Part shown: positions 51,836 to 60,789 of the stretch, one piece after another
Layout: each line of letters opens with the position of its first letter
Position numbering within the stretch: position 1 is the stretch's first letter
From: an uncultured Pseudomonadota bacterium
Lineage (GTDB): Bacteria; Myxococcota_A; UBA796; GCA-2862545
Reading direction: 5' to 3'
Length of the DNA: 64,000 nucleotides
Assembly: GCA_913061235.1 (NCBI GenBank)
Contig: CAJXTB010000001.1
Coordinates: 124,001-188,000 of the forward strand
The notes under the pieces: model-generated
What the model saw: only the letters and a program-made list of their open reading frames with translations
Told to the model about the DNA's origin: nothing
The model's database searches: none
Program-made: the position numbers and the translations under genes

Positions 51836-52005
51836 CGGGGGTGCGGTCCTCCTAGACGGGCCTAGGTAGCCCGACGTCGGGGTTGTCGTCACGAACTCGG
51901 TCTCACACCGTCATGTGAGCAGCCAATTCCGCCCTTTTGCACTTGCCTTCTGACCAAGCAACACGCCGTTGCGGCGCAGCGGGCTGAGGCGCAACCCGAC
52001 TCACC

Positions 52006-52854
52006 TCACAGAGCGAAATCGTCTGAGTTGGGTGCAGTACGCTGACAGATAAAGTGTCCGGTTCGCTCTGTGTAGCATGGCAAATTGGCCCCACCACATG
52101 CAGGAGACGCCAGAGGCACGGCCTCAACGGGACGTCCAAAGCAGAAGTCGGACGACGAGCCATTTCCTTCCAAGGGCGGCTTGTCTTTGATCAGCGCCAA
52201 GAAGCCAAGGTCTGGACTGTAGTCGGCCGCGTCGGCACCGTTCACGCCATCCGACGCACACAAGCGAGCTTCAGGAACGAGGCCGCCGCCGATAAACTCC
52301 CACTGTCCCGGAACGACGTCTTGGGGCGAGCCACCACCTGGAAACGGTGCGTTGGGATTGAATTGTATTCCAATGTAGCCGGCCCACACTTCTTGGCCGT
52401 CCGGCAGCGCATCGAGTGCTTGGACGATGCTCGCGGGATCCGACTGAGCGAACAGTCCCCCACCCCACCCAACAGGTCCACACGCATCTTCAGCGGCGCG
52501 CGCCCAGACAACGGCACTACTGGTATGAACTGCGACGACTTCTGACGCACCCACAACAACACCGACGACCTGAGTGGGCTCGCCTCCGTTATTAACGAGT
52601 TGATCCGGACAGATTGAGCCGGACCGGCCCGTGATCGTTGGGTCGGTATCGTCACAATCGCGGTCGTTCACGGCGGTGTAGTCACCACTCGGTCCGCACG
52701 CGTCTTGGCTGTCGCCGGCGAGTCCCCATTGGTCGTCATCACCATCCAAATACCAAGCGCGAAGCTCGGCACAATCGGTGTCGACGTTCGCTTCCCAAGA
52801 GAAGCGACATCCAGAGAACAAAATGAGAGCTGCGATGCAGGGGAGCGAGCGCAC
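52006..52854 (-). CDS. lipoprotein with MopE-like metal-binding motif and lectin-like domain
   Basis: 282 aa starting at GTG 52854 (GGAGG four bases upstream), with lipobox LILFSGC. Residues about 33-75 (WYLDGDDDQWGLAGDS, VNDRDCDDTDPTITG) match the putative metal-binding DxDxDG...DCDD pattern of MopE-type proteins common in Myxococcota. The remaining domain has paired cysteines and Trp-rich strands (EVWAGYIGIQFN, PGQWEFIGGGLVPEARLC, then CYTERTGHFICQR) reminiscent of a C-type lectin fold. Surface ligand unknown. Divergent to the M16 peptidase pair. Confidence 0.6.
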   Translation of the reverse strand: MRSLPCIAALILFSGCRFSWEANVDTDCAELRAWYLDGDDDQWGLAGDSQDACGPSGDYTAVNDRDCDDTDPTITGRSGSICPDQLVNNGGEPTQVVGVVVGASEVVAVHTSSAVVWARAAEDACGPVGWGGGLFAQSDPASIVQALDALPDGQEVWAGYIGIQFNPNAPFPGGGSPQDVVPGQWEFIGGGLVPEARLCASDGVNGADAADYSPDLGFLALIKDKPPLEGNGSSSDFCFGRPVEAVPLASPACGGANLPCYTERTGHFICQRTAPNSDDFAL

Positions 52855-52942
52855 CTGACCTCCAATGCAGAGAGTGTAGACCGCGGCACTCGGAATGTCT
52901 TGCCACGGCATTGGTTAAGGGGGCGCCCTACAAGGAGGACCT

Positions 52943-54340
52943 GTGTCCCGTACACTCTGTCTCATGGCGCTCACAGCGCTGATTGGCTGCCCCAAGCCGA
53001 CCGTACCCACCGAGCCCGCCGCACCTTTGGAGGTCGTCGAGCCCGAGATGACCCTGCCGGAAATTCCGTTCGAGCAGTACACGCTCGACAACGGCTTGAC
53101 CGTCATTCTGGCGCCGGATCACTCCACGCCAATCGTTTACACGAACGTCTGGTACCACGTCGGATCACGTGACGAAGAACCGGGACTCACCGGCTTTGCC
53201 CACCTCTTTGAGCACCTAATGTTCCAGGGTTCTGCCAACGCGCCGGGCGAGTACTTCACGCCGCTACAAGAGGTTGGTGCCACGATCAACGGCACAACGT
53301 CCTTCGACCGCACCAACTACTACGAAGAAGTGCCTGCACAGCACCTTCCATTGGCGCTCTTCATGGAGTCGGACCGGATGGGTCACCTGCTTGAAGTGCT
53401 CGATCAGGACAAGCTGGACAACCAACGCGAAGTTGTCCGAAACGAACGCCGCCAGCGCTACGAGAACCCTCCCTACGGAGAGGCATACAAAAAACTGTAC
53501 GAGATGGCGTTCCCTGAAGGTCACCCCTACGCGCACATGCCGATCGGAAGCCATGCGGACCTCGAAGCCGCCAACTTGGACACCGTCAAAGACTTCTTCC
53601 GTAAGTGGTACGTGCCCAACAACGCGTCGCTGGTCATTGCTGGAGATTTCGACACGGAAACCGCCAAGGCGCTTGTCGACCAATACTTCGGTCCGATTCC
53701 CCGCGGCGAAGCCCCCGTCCGTCGGACTGCCGAGCCGTTCACCATCGCGGAGAACATGGAAGTCCGTCAGTATGACGACGTCCCCGAGCGCAAGGTGTGG
53801 CTGGCCTACTCAACGCCTGGTTTCTACCAAGACGGAGACGCAGAGCTCGACCTGCTCTCGAGCGTCCTGTCCGGCGGCAAGGACAGCCGTCTGTACACCG
53901 CTCTGGTCAAAGAACAGCAAGTCGCCAAGGACATCGCCGCCTACCAGAGTTCCCTGGGGCTCGGCTCGTTGTTCGTGATTCAAGGCACCGCCGCCGGTGA
54001 CCACACAACAGACGAGTTGGTCGCAGCTGTAGACGCCGTTCTGGCCGACGTCATGGGTGAAAACCCACCGACGGTCGACGAGCTCGACGGCGCTCGCGCG
54101 AACTTCGAGGCCGGCTTCTACTCCGGCCTGCAGACCATCTCTGGCAAGGGAGACACCATCAATCGCTACTTTATGTACTCGGGCGACCCCGGCTACATGG
54201 GTGCCGATCTCACTCGCTACTTTGAAGCCGATGCCGCGGACGTTCTCGCATCCGGCCAGCAATTCTTGATGGCTCCGCGCGTCGCGCTGCACATCATGCC
54301 CACCGCCGACAATGTCGACGAAGAAGGAGGTGCCCAATGA
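52943..54340 (+). CDS. M16-family zinc metallopeptidase, catalytic subunit, lipoprotein
   Basis: 465 aa. Inverted zinc motif HLFEH at residues 87-91 in GFAHLFEHLMFQGS, with the downstream glutamates of NQREVVRNERRQ about 75 residues later. GTG start has AGGAGG five bases upstream. Lipobox LTALIGC puts it on a membrane. M16 enzymes cut peptides inside a closed chamber and often work as a catalytic/non-catalytic pair, which fits the next gene. The C-terminal M16 half (FYSGLQTISGKGDTINRYF) is present, giving a normal length. Confidence 0.92.
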   Translation: MSRTLCLMALTALIGCPKPTVPTEPAAPLEVVEPEMTLPEIPFEQYTLDNGLTVILAPDHSTPIVYTNVWYHVGSRDEEPGLTGFAHLFEHLMFQGSANAPGEYFTPLQEVGATINGTTSFDRTNYYEEVPAQHLPLALFMESDRMGHLLEVLDQDKLDNQREVVRNERRQRYENPPYGEAYKKLYEMAFPEGHPYAHMPIGSHADLEAANLDTVKDFFRKWYVPNNASLVIAGDFDTETAKALVDQYFGPIPRGEAPVRRTAEPFTIAENMEVRQYDDVPERKVWLAYSTPGFYQDGDAELDLLSSVLSGGKDSRLYTALVKEQQVAKDIAAYQSSLGLGSLFVIQGTAAGDHTTDELVAAVDAVLADVMGENPPTVDELDGARANFEAGFYSGLQTISGKGDTINRYFMYSGDPGYMGADLTRYFEADAADVLASGQQFLMAPRVALHIMPTADNVDEEGGAQ

Positions 54341-55764
54341 TGCGCGCCGCAAGCATTCTGGCTCTGGTTGCTCTGACCTCCACGGCCATGGCTCAAGACA
54401 GCACCATCCCCTTCCCCGAGCCGCTCCCCACACCGGACTTCGAGCTGCCGGAAGCCACATCGCACACCCTGTCCAACGGGCTTGAGGTGCGCATTGTCGA
54501 GAACCACGAGGTCCCACTGTGGGGCGCACGCTTGGTGATTCGCGGTGGAACGGGCCTCGATCCAATGGACAAGGCCGGCCTCGCGTCGGTCGCCGTGGAC
54601 ATGATGGACGACGGCGCTGGCGACTTGTCCTCGTCAGACATCTCTCGTCGCGTGAAGCGCTTGGGCTCCTCACTCTCCACCAGTGCAGGCCTCGACTCGT
54701 CGACCGTCTCGGCTGGCGGCATCTTGCGCAACATGGATGAGACTCTCGGCATCATGGCCAAGGTCGTCACTCAGCCGACCTTCCCCGAAGACGAGTGGTC
54801 CATCTTGCAATCGCGGCGCGTGGCAAATGCCAACGCCAAGCTTGAAGACCCGGACACTGTGGGACGCGAAGCCTTCTACAAGCAGCTGTACGCGGGTACG
54901 TACCAAGGCAGCGTCACTACTGCCGAGACCTACGGCGCCATCAGTCTAGACGACATGAAGGCCTTCCACGCAGCCCAGTTCCGTCCCGACAACGCACTGC
55001 TGCTCGTTGGCGGCGACATCGACCCGGCTACCGCCCTGCCTATCCTCGAAAAGCACTTCGGTAGCTGGACGGTCGATGGCGAAGCAACGGTCATTGCCGC
55101 ACCCGAGCCTGCAATGGTCGAAGAGTCGGTGATGTACTTCATCGACAAGCCAGGAGCCGCACAGAGCGTCATTCGCTTGGGCGGATTCATCGGCACGCGC
55201 ATGGACGACGACTACTACGACCTGCACATCGGCAATGCCGCCTTCGGCGGTGCGTTCACTGCACGGGTGAACATGAACCTGCGCGAAGACAAGGGCTACA
55301 CCTACGGCGCGCGCTGCCGTGCGTGGTACCCCGAAGGTCCGGGCGTTTGGTTCTGTTCGACCAGTGTCCGTACAGACGCCACAGGCGCTTCACTCGACGA
55401 AATCAAGATGGAGATCACCGACGTTCTCGGTGACCGCCCGATTGATACCGACGAAGTCGCCTACAACGTGTCGTCCGAAGTCAACGGCTTCCCTGGCCAA
55501 TACGAGACCGTCAGTACCGTGCTCAGCGAGCATGCCGACATCTGGATTCATGGCCTCCCCTCGGACTGGCAAGGACGTTACCTCCCCGGTGTGCAAGCCG
55601 TGACGGTGGACTCCGCCAACGCTGCACTGGCCGCCCGCCTTGTACCAGAGCACATCGTCTGGACCGTCGTTGGCGACCGTGAAGCGGTGTACAGCGACCT
55701 CGAGGCGTTCGGTCTCCCGATCATCGAGCTGGACCGCCAAGGCAACCCCATTCAAGGGAACTGA
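54337..55764 (+). CDS. M16-family non-catalytic partner, secreted
   Basis: 475 aa with signal peptide (RAASILALVALTSTAMAQ). It has the M16 fold (HTLSNGLEVRIVENHEVPL, PTFPEDEWSILQSRRVANAN, GAAQSVIRLGGFIG, NMNLREDKGYTYGARC with the substrate-binding Arg/Tyr region) but the zinc motif position reads AGLASVAVDMMDD, without HxxEH, so it should be inactive. Such partners supply the other half of the chamber. ATG overlaps the first subunit's stop (ATGA), giving equal expression. Confidence 0.9.
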   Translation: MMRAASILALVALTSTAMAQDSTIPFPEPLPTPDFELPEATSHTLSNGLEVRIVENHEVPLWGARLVIRGGTGLDPMDKAGLASVAVDMMDDGAGDLSSSDISRRVKRLGSSLSTSAGLDSSTVSAGGILRNMDETLGIMAKVVTQPTFPEDEWSILQSRRVANANAKLEDPDTVGREAFYKQLYAGTYQGSVTTAETYGAISLDDMKAFHAAQFRPDNALLLVGGDIDPATALPILEKHFGSWTVDGEATVIAAPEPAMVEESVMYFIDKPGAAQSVIRLGGFIGTRMDDDYYDLHIGNAAFGGAFTARVNMNLREDKGYTYGARCRAWYPEGPGVWFCSTSVRTDATGASLDEIKMEITDVLGDRPIDTDEVAYNVSSEVNGFPGQYETVSTVLSEHADIWIHGLPSDWQGRYLPGVQAVTVDSANAALAARLVPEHIVWTVVGDREAVYSDLEAFGLPIIELDRQGNPIQGN

Positions 55765-55765
55765 G

Positions 55766-56683
55766 ATGAGCACCAAGGCCGACTGGATCTGGTTTGACGG
55801 TAAGATCGTCCCCTATGAGGAAGCGACCACCCACGTGTTGTCGCACACTCTGCACTACGGCCTTGGCGCCTTCGAAGGCATTCGGGCGTACACCCAAGAA
55901 GACGGTCGCCCAGGCATCTGGGCGCTCGACGACCACATGACCCGTCTCTTCGACACAATGAAGATGATGGAGATGAAGACCGAGTTTACTCGTGAAGACG
56001 TCACCCAGGCGTGTCACGAAGTCCTCCGGCGCAACGACATGAGCGAGGCCTACCTGCGTCCTCTTGCCTTCATTGGTGAAGGGGCACTGGGTCTCGGTGT
56101 CCGTACCAATCCCGTCCACGTAGTCGTGGGCGCGTGGAAATGGGGCGCTTACTTGGGCGAAGAAGGCATCAAGAACGGCGTTGACGTCAAGATCAGCACG
56201 TTCACGCGGCATCACCCCAACGCTGCCATGCAGCGCGCAAAGGTCGTTGGCCACTACGTCAACAGCATCATGGCCCGCTACGAAGCGAACGCAGACGGCT
56301 ACGACGAAGCCATCATGCTCGACCACCACGGCTTTGTTGCCGAGGGCACCGGCGAGAACGTGTTCGTGGTCAAGGGTCGGCACGTCAAGACGCCGCCAGT
56401 GGCCAACATCCTGCCGGGCATCACGCGCAAGTCCATCATCGAAATCCTCAAGCATGAGGGCTACGAAGTGGAAGAGACATGGTTCGGCCGAGATGCCTTC
56501 TACGTTGCTGACGAAGCCTTCATGGTGGGTACGGCAGCAGAGGTCACCCCGATTCATTCCGTCGACCGCAAGGTTGTCGGTCTGGGCAAGCCGGGCCCCG
56601 TCACGAAGCTGTCGCTGAAGCTTTACCACCAGGCAGTACGCGGCAAGCTCGACTTCATGAAGCGTCACATCGCTGTCGTCTAG
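55766..56683 (+). CDS. ilvE: branched-chain amino acid aminotransferase
   Basis: 305 aa, fold-type IV PLP enzyme that makes or degrades Leu, Ile and Val. Landmarks: HTLHYGLGAFEGIRAYT, catalytic Lys159 in RAKVVGHYVNSIMARYEA, DGYDEAIMLDHHGFVAEGTG, NVFVVKG, LPGITRKSIIEI. The canonical region reads KATGNYLNS in many relatives; here KVVGHYVNS. ATG follows the M16 stop at one base after TGA (CTGAGATG). Three plus-strand genes thus form one transcription unit, although a peptidase-transaminase link could simply reflect peptide use. Confidence 0.92.
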   Translation: MSTKADWIWFDGKIVPYEEATTHVLSHTLHYGLGAFEGIRAYTQEDGRPGIWALDDHMTRLFDTMKMMEMKTEFTREDVTQACHEVLRRNDMSEAYLRPLAFIGEGALGLGVRTNPVHVVVGAWKWGAYLGEEGIKNGVDVKISTFTRHHPNAAMQRAKVVGHYVNSIMARYEANADGYDEAIMLDHHGFVAEGTGENVFVVKGRHVKTPPVANILPGITRKSIIEILKHEGYEVEETWFGRDAFYVADEAFMVGTAAEVTPIHSVDRKVVGLGKPGPVTKLSLKLYHQAVRGKLDFMKRHIAVV

Positions 56684-56693
56684 CGCCTGCCCA

Positions 56694-57527
56694 CTAGGTC
56701 CATGGAGCGGCGAAGGGTAAAACCGTCGACCGCTCCCATAAATGGGCCGGCAGGACTTCTTTGAACCGGGCCTCGGCCCACTCGTTTCCGTAGCGAACGG
56801 AGCGGTGGGTAAACAGAATGGCTTCGTTCTGAAACAGGTCGGCGCGCTCCACGACTTCATCGATGTGTACGTGCCCTTTCGCACGTGCCTTTTCGACGGA
56901 GACCTTGTCGTCTAGGAAGGTCACTTCCAAAATGAGCAAGCGAGCCGCACGGACCAGAGGCTCTCGGTCCACCACGTCAATGGTCGTATCCCCGCAGAAC
57001 GCAACTTCGACGGTTTCAACCGGCGTAGTGATTGCTTCTCCCGCCAGGCGTGCATCTCGAATCGCCTCTCGAGGCAGACCCTTGTACTCGTCCTTCAGCA
57101 CGTCTTTTTGGGTGCAGATGGCGTAGCCAATGCTGGGAACCCGGTGAATGGCGCGGAAGAACTTGGCGGTGCGTCCGCGTCCCAGGTCAACGCTGCCGCC
57201 CGGCGAGGCGGGAACGACGGTACACGGCAATGGAGAGCGGTCGAGCTTGCGCCAAGCGGTCATCATCTCCAAGAACGCTTCTTCGTTCTCCGCCGGCATC
57301 ACGTATGTGGGTGGCGGCATGCTGGTCAGGTCGCGGGTCGCACAGTGGTGAATGACCCCGCCCATGTGGTCGGTGTGCGCATGGGTAAACAACACCGTGG
57401 GCAAGCGCGTTGCAGACGGTGGACAGCGCCCAATATCAAAGCAGAGCTTGTAGTTGGGCAGCTCAATGCACGTCTCCAGTCCTCCGACAGAGACGGCGTT
57501 CACGTTGTGGCCAGCGAGAGTCAGCAT
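56694..57527 (-). CDS. metallo-beta-lactamase-fold hydrolase (RNase Z-like)
   Basis: 277 aa. Zinc motif HxHxDH at 49-54 in LFTHAHTDHMGG; further ligands probable in VAFCGDTTIDVV and the KGHVHIDEV histidine; TVLPFAAPWT closes the sequence. Layout resembles RNase Z/ElaC relatives (VGGLETCIELPNYKLCFDIG at the front) but lacks the long exosite arm, so tRNA processing cannot be asserted; a general phosphodiesterase or hydrolase is equally possible. Convergent with ilvE (10-base gap). Confidence 0.8.
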   Translation of the reverse strand: MLTLAGHNVNAVSVGGLETCIELPNYKLCFDIGRCPPSATRLPTVLFTHAHTDHMGGVIHHCATRDLTSMPPPTYVMPAENEEAFLEMMTAWRKLDRSPLPCTVVPASPGGSVDLGRGRTAKFFRAIHRVPSIGYAICTQKDVLKDEYKGLPREAIRDARLAGEAITTPVETVEVAFCGDTTIDVVDREPLVRAARLLILEVTFLDDKVSVEKARAKGHVHIDEVVERADLFQNEAILFTHRSVRYGNEWAEARFKEVLPAHLWERSTVLPFAAPWT

Positions 57528-57569
57528 GGCCCCTGTTTAGCGCCTTGACGGGCCAAGACAACGGGTGAC

Positions 57570-57598
57570 TTGCAACCGTCCCAGATGAGGGCACTAAT
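57570..57598 (+). promoter_or_regulatory. possible sigma-70-type promoter for the DegP-like gene
   Basis: TTGCAA (57570-57575) and ACTAAT (57593-57598) are 17 bases apart, about 30 bases before the ATG of the protease gene, and GGAG lies between. The -10 match is only partial, and an overlapping TAATAC with 19-base spacing is an alternative. Confidence 0.3.
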
Positions 57599-57627
57599 AC
57601 CGTGTACCCATTTGGAGAGTCCTACGA

Positions 57628-58995
57628 ATGCTGACACGCACAACGGCCCTGTTCGCACTCATCGCAGCCCCTTCCCTGGCGCTCGCGGTTCCCGCACTTC
57701 CCGGTGACTACGACCCGCGCATCTCCCTGGCCCCACTCGTTGACGCGGTCCAGCCAGCCGTGGTGTCCATTGAAGTCAGTGGCGTGCAGCAGGTGCAGAG
57801 TCAACTTCCCCCAGAGTTCCGACGCTTCTTTGGGGCGCCACAGGGCATGCGTCCCTTCCAAGGCGAAGGCAGTGGCTTCGTCATCAGTGAAGACGGCCTC
57901 GTCCTCACCAACCATCACGTGATTGGCGATGCCTCAGAGATCACGGTCATCTTCAATGAGGGCGAGCGCGTCACTGCACAGCTCATTGGGTCCGACGAGA
58001 GCCTCGATGTCGCGCTGCTCCAGCTTCCACAGGACCGTGACTGGCCATACGTCGCAATGGGGTCGTCCGAGGAGGCGCGTGTTGGCGACCGAGTGCTGGC
58101 GGTTGGAAACCCGCTCGGTCTGGGCCTGACCGTCACAACCGGCATCTTGTCCGGCAAGGGACGACACTCCAACATGAGTGCGTTCCAAGACTTCCTCCAG
58201 ACAGATGCGGCCATCAATCCCGGAAACTCTGGGGGTCCACTGTTCACCCTCGACGGGCGCGTTGTGGGGATGAACACCGCCATTATTCAAGGCGCGAACA
58301 CGGTTGGATTCGCCGTGCCGGCAGACGCTATCCAAGGCGTTGTTGAAGACCTACAGACCGACGGTCGCGTTCGACGCGGATTCCTCGGTGTCGGCCTGCA
58401 AGAGCTGACCCCACAAATGCGCAATACATGGAGCGTTCCTGGCGATGGTGGTGTGGTCATTAGCTACATCCAACAGGGGCTTCCTGGAGACGTCGCCGGG
58501 CTTGCGGCTGGGGATGTTGTGTTGCGCGTAGACGACGTTGAGATGGAAGACGTTCGCACATTCATGCAAGCTGTCGGAACCAACCGGGCCGGCGACGAGA
58601 TCGATCTCGATATCTGGCGCGAGGGCCGTCAGCGAAAGGTGACCGCACGCCTCGTCGAACGCGGGCAGCCGGTCGCTGAAGCGCCGCCATCGAGGCAAAA
58701 GCCGTCGGCCAATTCACAGAGTGCCACAGCGGCTCTGGGTCTTCAGACCGTTGTGCTTCCGTCCAGCATTGCCGCGGAACGCGGGCTCGACAGCGGTCTG
58801 CTTGTCGAGAGCGTTCGCGCCAACAGCGCCGCTGCAGGCAACCTCGAAGCGGGTGATGTCATCTTGCAGATCAACCGCCGTGCCGTAGACACCGTAGACA
58901 CCGCTGAAGCCATCCTGCGTCGCAGTAGTGGGGCTGTGACCCTGCTCATCATGCGCGGAGAAGAGCAGCGTTTTGTGGTGTTGTCTCGCCGTTGA
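57628..58995 (+). CDS. DegP/HtrA-like periplasmic serine protease
   Basis: 455 aa with signal peptide (MLTRTTALFALIAAPSLALA). Catalytic triad visible: His97 in VLTNHHVIG, Asp127 in ESLDVALLQ, Ser201 in INPGNSGGPLF. PDZ1 (about 240-345) with VRRGFLGVGLQEL and two-residue spacing; PDZ2 (about 365-455) with ERGLDSGLLVESV, NLEAGDVILQINRRAV. The LA loop (about 50-80) is Gln-rich and short. This is the classic chaperone-protease of the periplasm. Preceded by GGAG. Confidence 0.93.
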   Translation: MLTRTTALFALIAAPSLALAVPALPGDYDPRISLAPLVDAVQPAVVSIEVSGVQQVQSQLPPEFRRFFGAPQGMRPFQGEGSGFVISEDGLVLTNHHVIGDASEITVIFNEGERVTAQLIGSDESLDVALLQLPQDRDWPYVAMGSSEEARVGDRVLAVGNPLGLGLTVTTGILSGKGRHSNMSAFQDFLQTDAAINPGNSGGPLFTLDGRVVGMNTAIIQGANTVGFAVPADAIQGVVEDLQTDGRVRRGFLGVGLQELTPQMRNTWSVPGDGGVVISYIQQGLPGDVAGLAAGDVVLRVDDVEMEDVRTFMQAVGTNRAGDEIDLDIWREGRQRKVTARLVERGQPVAEAPPSRQKPSANSQSATAALGLQTVVLPSSIAAERGLDSGLLVESVRANSAAAGNLEAGDVILQINRRAVDTVDTAEAILRRSSGAVTLLIMRGEEQRFVVLSRR

Positions 58996-59052
58996 CCGTC
59001 GCATGGACGCAGGGTGCACAACCTCGGATTACAGGTCGAATCCGAGGTGCCC

Positions 59053-60786
59053 ATGCCGTCCTTTGCCTTTGCCGAAGCCCCCGCTACGGTCGACCCCACA
59101 CCGACAGCAACGCTCGACCAACTGGTCAGCAACGCCGTAGACCACAAGCAGGCCTGGGTCCAGACGGACCTCGCTGAGCGCTTGTCATTGCTCGACACCT
59201 TGGTCGAGCGCACCGTTGAAAACGCGGACAGGTGGGCACGGGCCGAGGCCAACGCCAAAGGACTCAACCCAGACGGTCCTGAGATCAACGAGGGCTACCA
59301 GAACGTCTTCGCGTCACTGCGCGGCCTGACCGCCATGAAGACCACCCTTCGAGCCCTACAGAAGACCGGCAAGGCTCCTAAGCCTGCCGGTGGGTACTCC
59401 ACCCGGGCAGACGGTCGCGTCGTCGCACACACCATGCCGGAATCCACCTGGGACAAGCTGCTATTCCCAGGAATTACCGGTGAAGTTTGGATGCAACCGG
59501 GCGTCACCCGAGAGACGGTCGCGGGTACCCAAGCACTCGAGTACGCCAAGCCCTCCCATCCCGAAGGACGGGTCAGCTTGGTGCTCGGCGCGGGTAACCA
59601 GTCGTCCATCCCCTACCTGGATGCGCTGACCGCGCTGTACGACGAGAACTGCGTCGTCATCATCAAGATGAACCCGGTCAATGAGTACTTGGGGCCCATC
59701 TTTCACGACATCTGGAAGCCATTTGTCGACCGGGGCTGGGCAGCCTTTGTGTACGGCGGCGCAGAAGTCGGCAAGCACTTGACCCACCATAATGAAATCG
59801 ACAAGGTGCATATCACCGGCAGCGACGCCACCCATGACGCAATCATCTGGGGTCCACGGGAGGGGCGCGACGCGCGCAAGGCAGCGGGCGACAAGGTGTT
59901 GGACATCGAGATCACCAGCGAGCTCGGAAACGTCACACCGGTCATTGTGGTCCCGGCAAAGTGGTCCGCCAAGGACATGGACTTTCAGGTTCGCAACGTG
60001 GCGTCCATGCTCACCCACAACGCGTCGTTCAACTGCCTGGCCCTCAAGGTTCTGGTGACCAGCGCAGACTGGCCACAGCGCACCGAGTTCCTGGACAAGC
60101 TGCGAGCACATCTGGGCAAGACGGGCACACGACAGGCCTACTACCCGGGCGCCGAAGACCGTTGGTCGCAGTTTCAACAGGCGTACCCAAACGGACAAGC
60201 CTGCGGAAGTCCCGGCGAAGGTGAGCTTGCCTGGCTCGTCATCGACAGCGTGGACCACACCGATTCAGACGCGATGGCCTTCACCAAAGAAGCGTGGTGT
60301 GGCGTGCTCGCTGAGACCGCACTGCCTGGAGCGACTGCCGCAGAGTTCTTGCCGGGCGCGGTCGCCTTCTGCAATGACACACTGTGGGGAACGCTCGCCT
60401 GCGGCATGCTCGTGCACCCCTCGATCACGAAAGACCCGTCTGGCAATGCCGCGGTTGAGACCGCTCTCGATGAGCTGCGCTACGGAAGCATCACGCTGAA
60501 CCACAATCCCTTTCTTGGATATGGGCTGCCGACTCTTCCTTGGGGTGCTCACCCAGGTCACACCCTTGAAAACATTGGCTCGGGCATCGGTAAGGTGCAC
60601 AACAGCTTGCTGTACAGTCAGACCCAGAAGGGTATCGTTCGAGGCCCCTGGGGCTTCCTAGGCAAGCCGCCGTGGTTCCCGGACCACACTCGTGCTCACC
60701 AGCTCTGGCCCCGCCTCGTCCGTTTCGAGGCCAACCATTCGGTGCTCAAGCTCCCCGGCATCTTCTCCGCATTCCTACGAGGCTAA
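59053..60786 (+). CDS. atypical aldehyde dehydrogenase superfamily protein
   Basis: 577 aa from ATG 59053 (GAGGTG just upstream; the TTG/ATG 13 codons earlier is weaker). ALDH fold features: cofactor region VSLVLGAGNQSSIPYLDAL, VIIKMNPVNEYLGPI, VHITGSDATHDAII, general-base region DIEITSELGNVTPVIVVP, and a candidate nucleophile Cys in HNASFNCLALKVLV. Spacing and the SFNC context differ from standard GQxC, so activity or substrate (perhaps acyl-CoA- or phosphate-dependent reductase) is open. Followed after three bases by a Rossmann-fold gene, a likely partner. No signal peptide. Confidence 0.75.
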   Translation: MPSFAFAEAPATVDPTPTATLDQLVSNAVDHKQAWVQTDLAERLSLLDTLVERTVENADRWARAEANAKGLNPDGPEINEGYQNVFASLRGLTAMKTTLRALQKTGKAPKPAGGYSTRADGRVVAHTMPESTWDKLLFPGITGEVWMQPGVTRETVAGTQALEYAKPSHPEGRVSLVLGAGNQSSIPYLDALTALYDENCVVIIKMNPVNEYLGPIFHDIWKPFVDRGWAAFVYGGAEVGKHLTHHNEIDKVHITGSDATHDAIIWGPREGRDARKAAGDKVLDIEITSELGNVTPVIVVPAKWSAKDMDFQVRNVASMLTHNASFNCLALKVLVTSADWPQRTEFLDKLRAHLGKTGTRQAYYPGAEDRWSQFQQAYPNGQACGSPGEGELAWLVIDSVDHTDSDAMAFTKEAWCGVLAETALPGATAAEFLPGAVAFCNDTLWGTLACGMLVHPSITKDPSGNAAVETALDELRYGSITLNHNPFLGYGLPTLPWGAHPGHTLENIGSGIGKVHNSLLYSQTQKGIVRGPWGFLGKPPWFPDHTRAHQLWPRLVRFEANHSVLKLPGIFSAFLRG

Positions 60787-60789
60787 GCG

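Noticed and set aside
51870-51881. Perfect palindrome CCCGACGTCGGG upstream of ctaA, similar in core to the one at 19117
   Set aside because: Both share GACGTC, but GC-rich palindromes of this size are expected by chance and it may lie within the coding sequence of a longer ctaA start; I do not claim a common operator.
59461-60258. 265-aa minus-strand open frame opposite the aldehyde dehydrogenase-like gene
   Set aside because: Antisense shadow; no start context or recognisable domain, and the plus-strand product has clear ALDH features.
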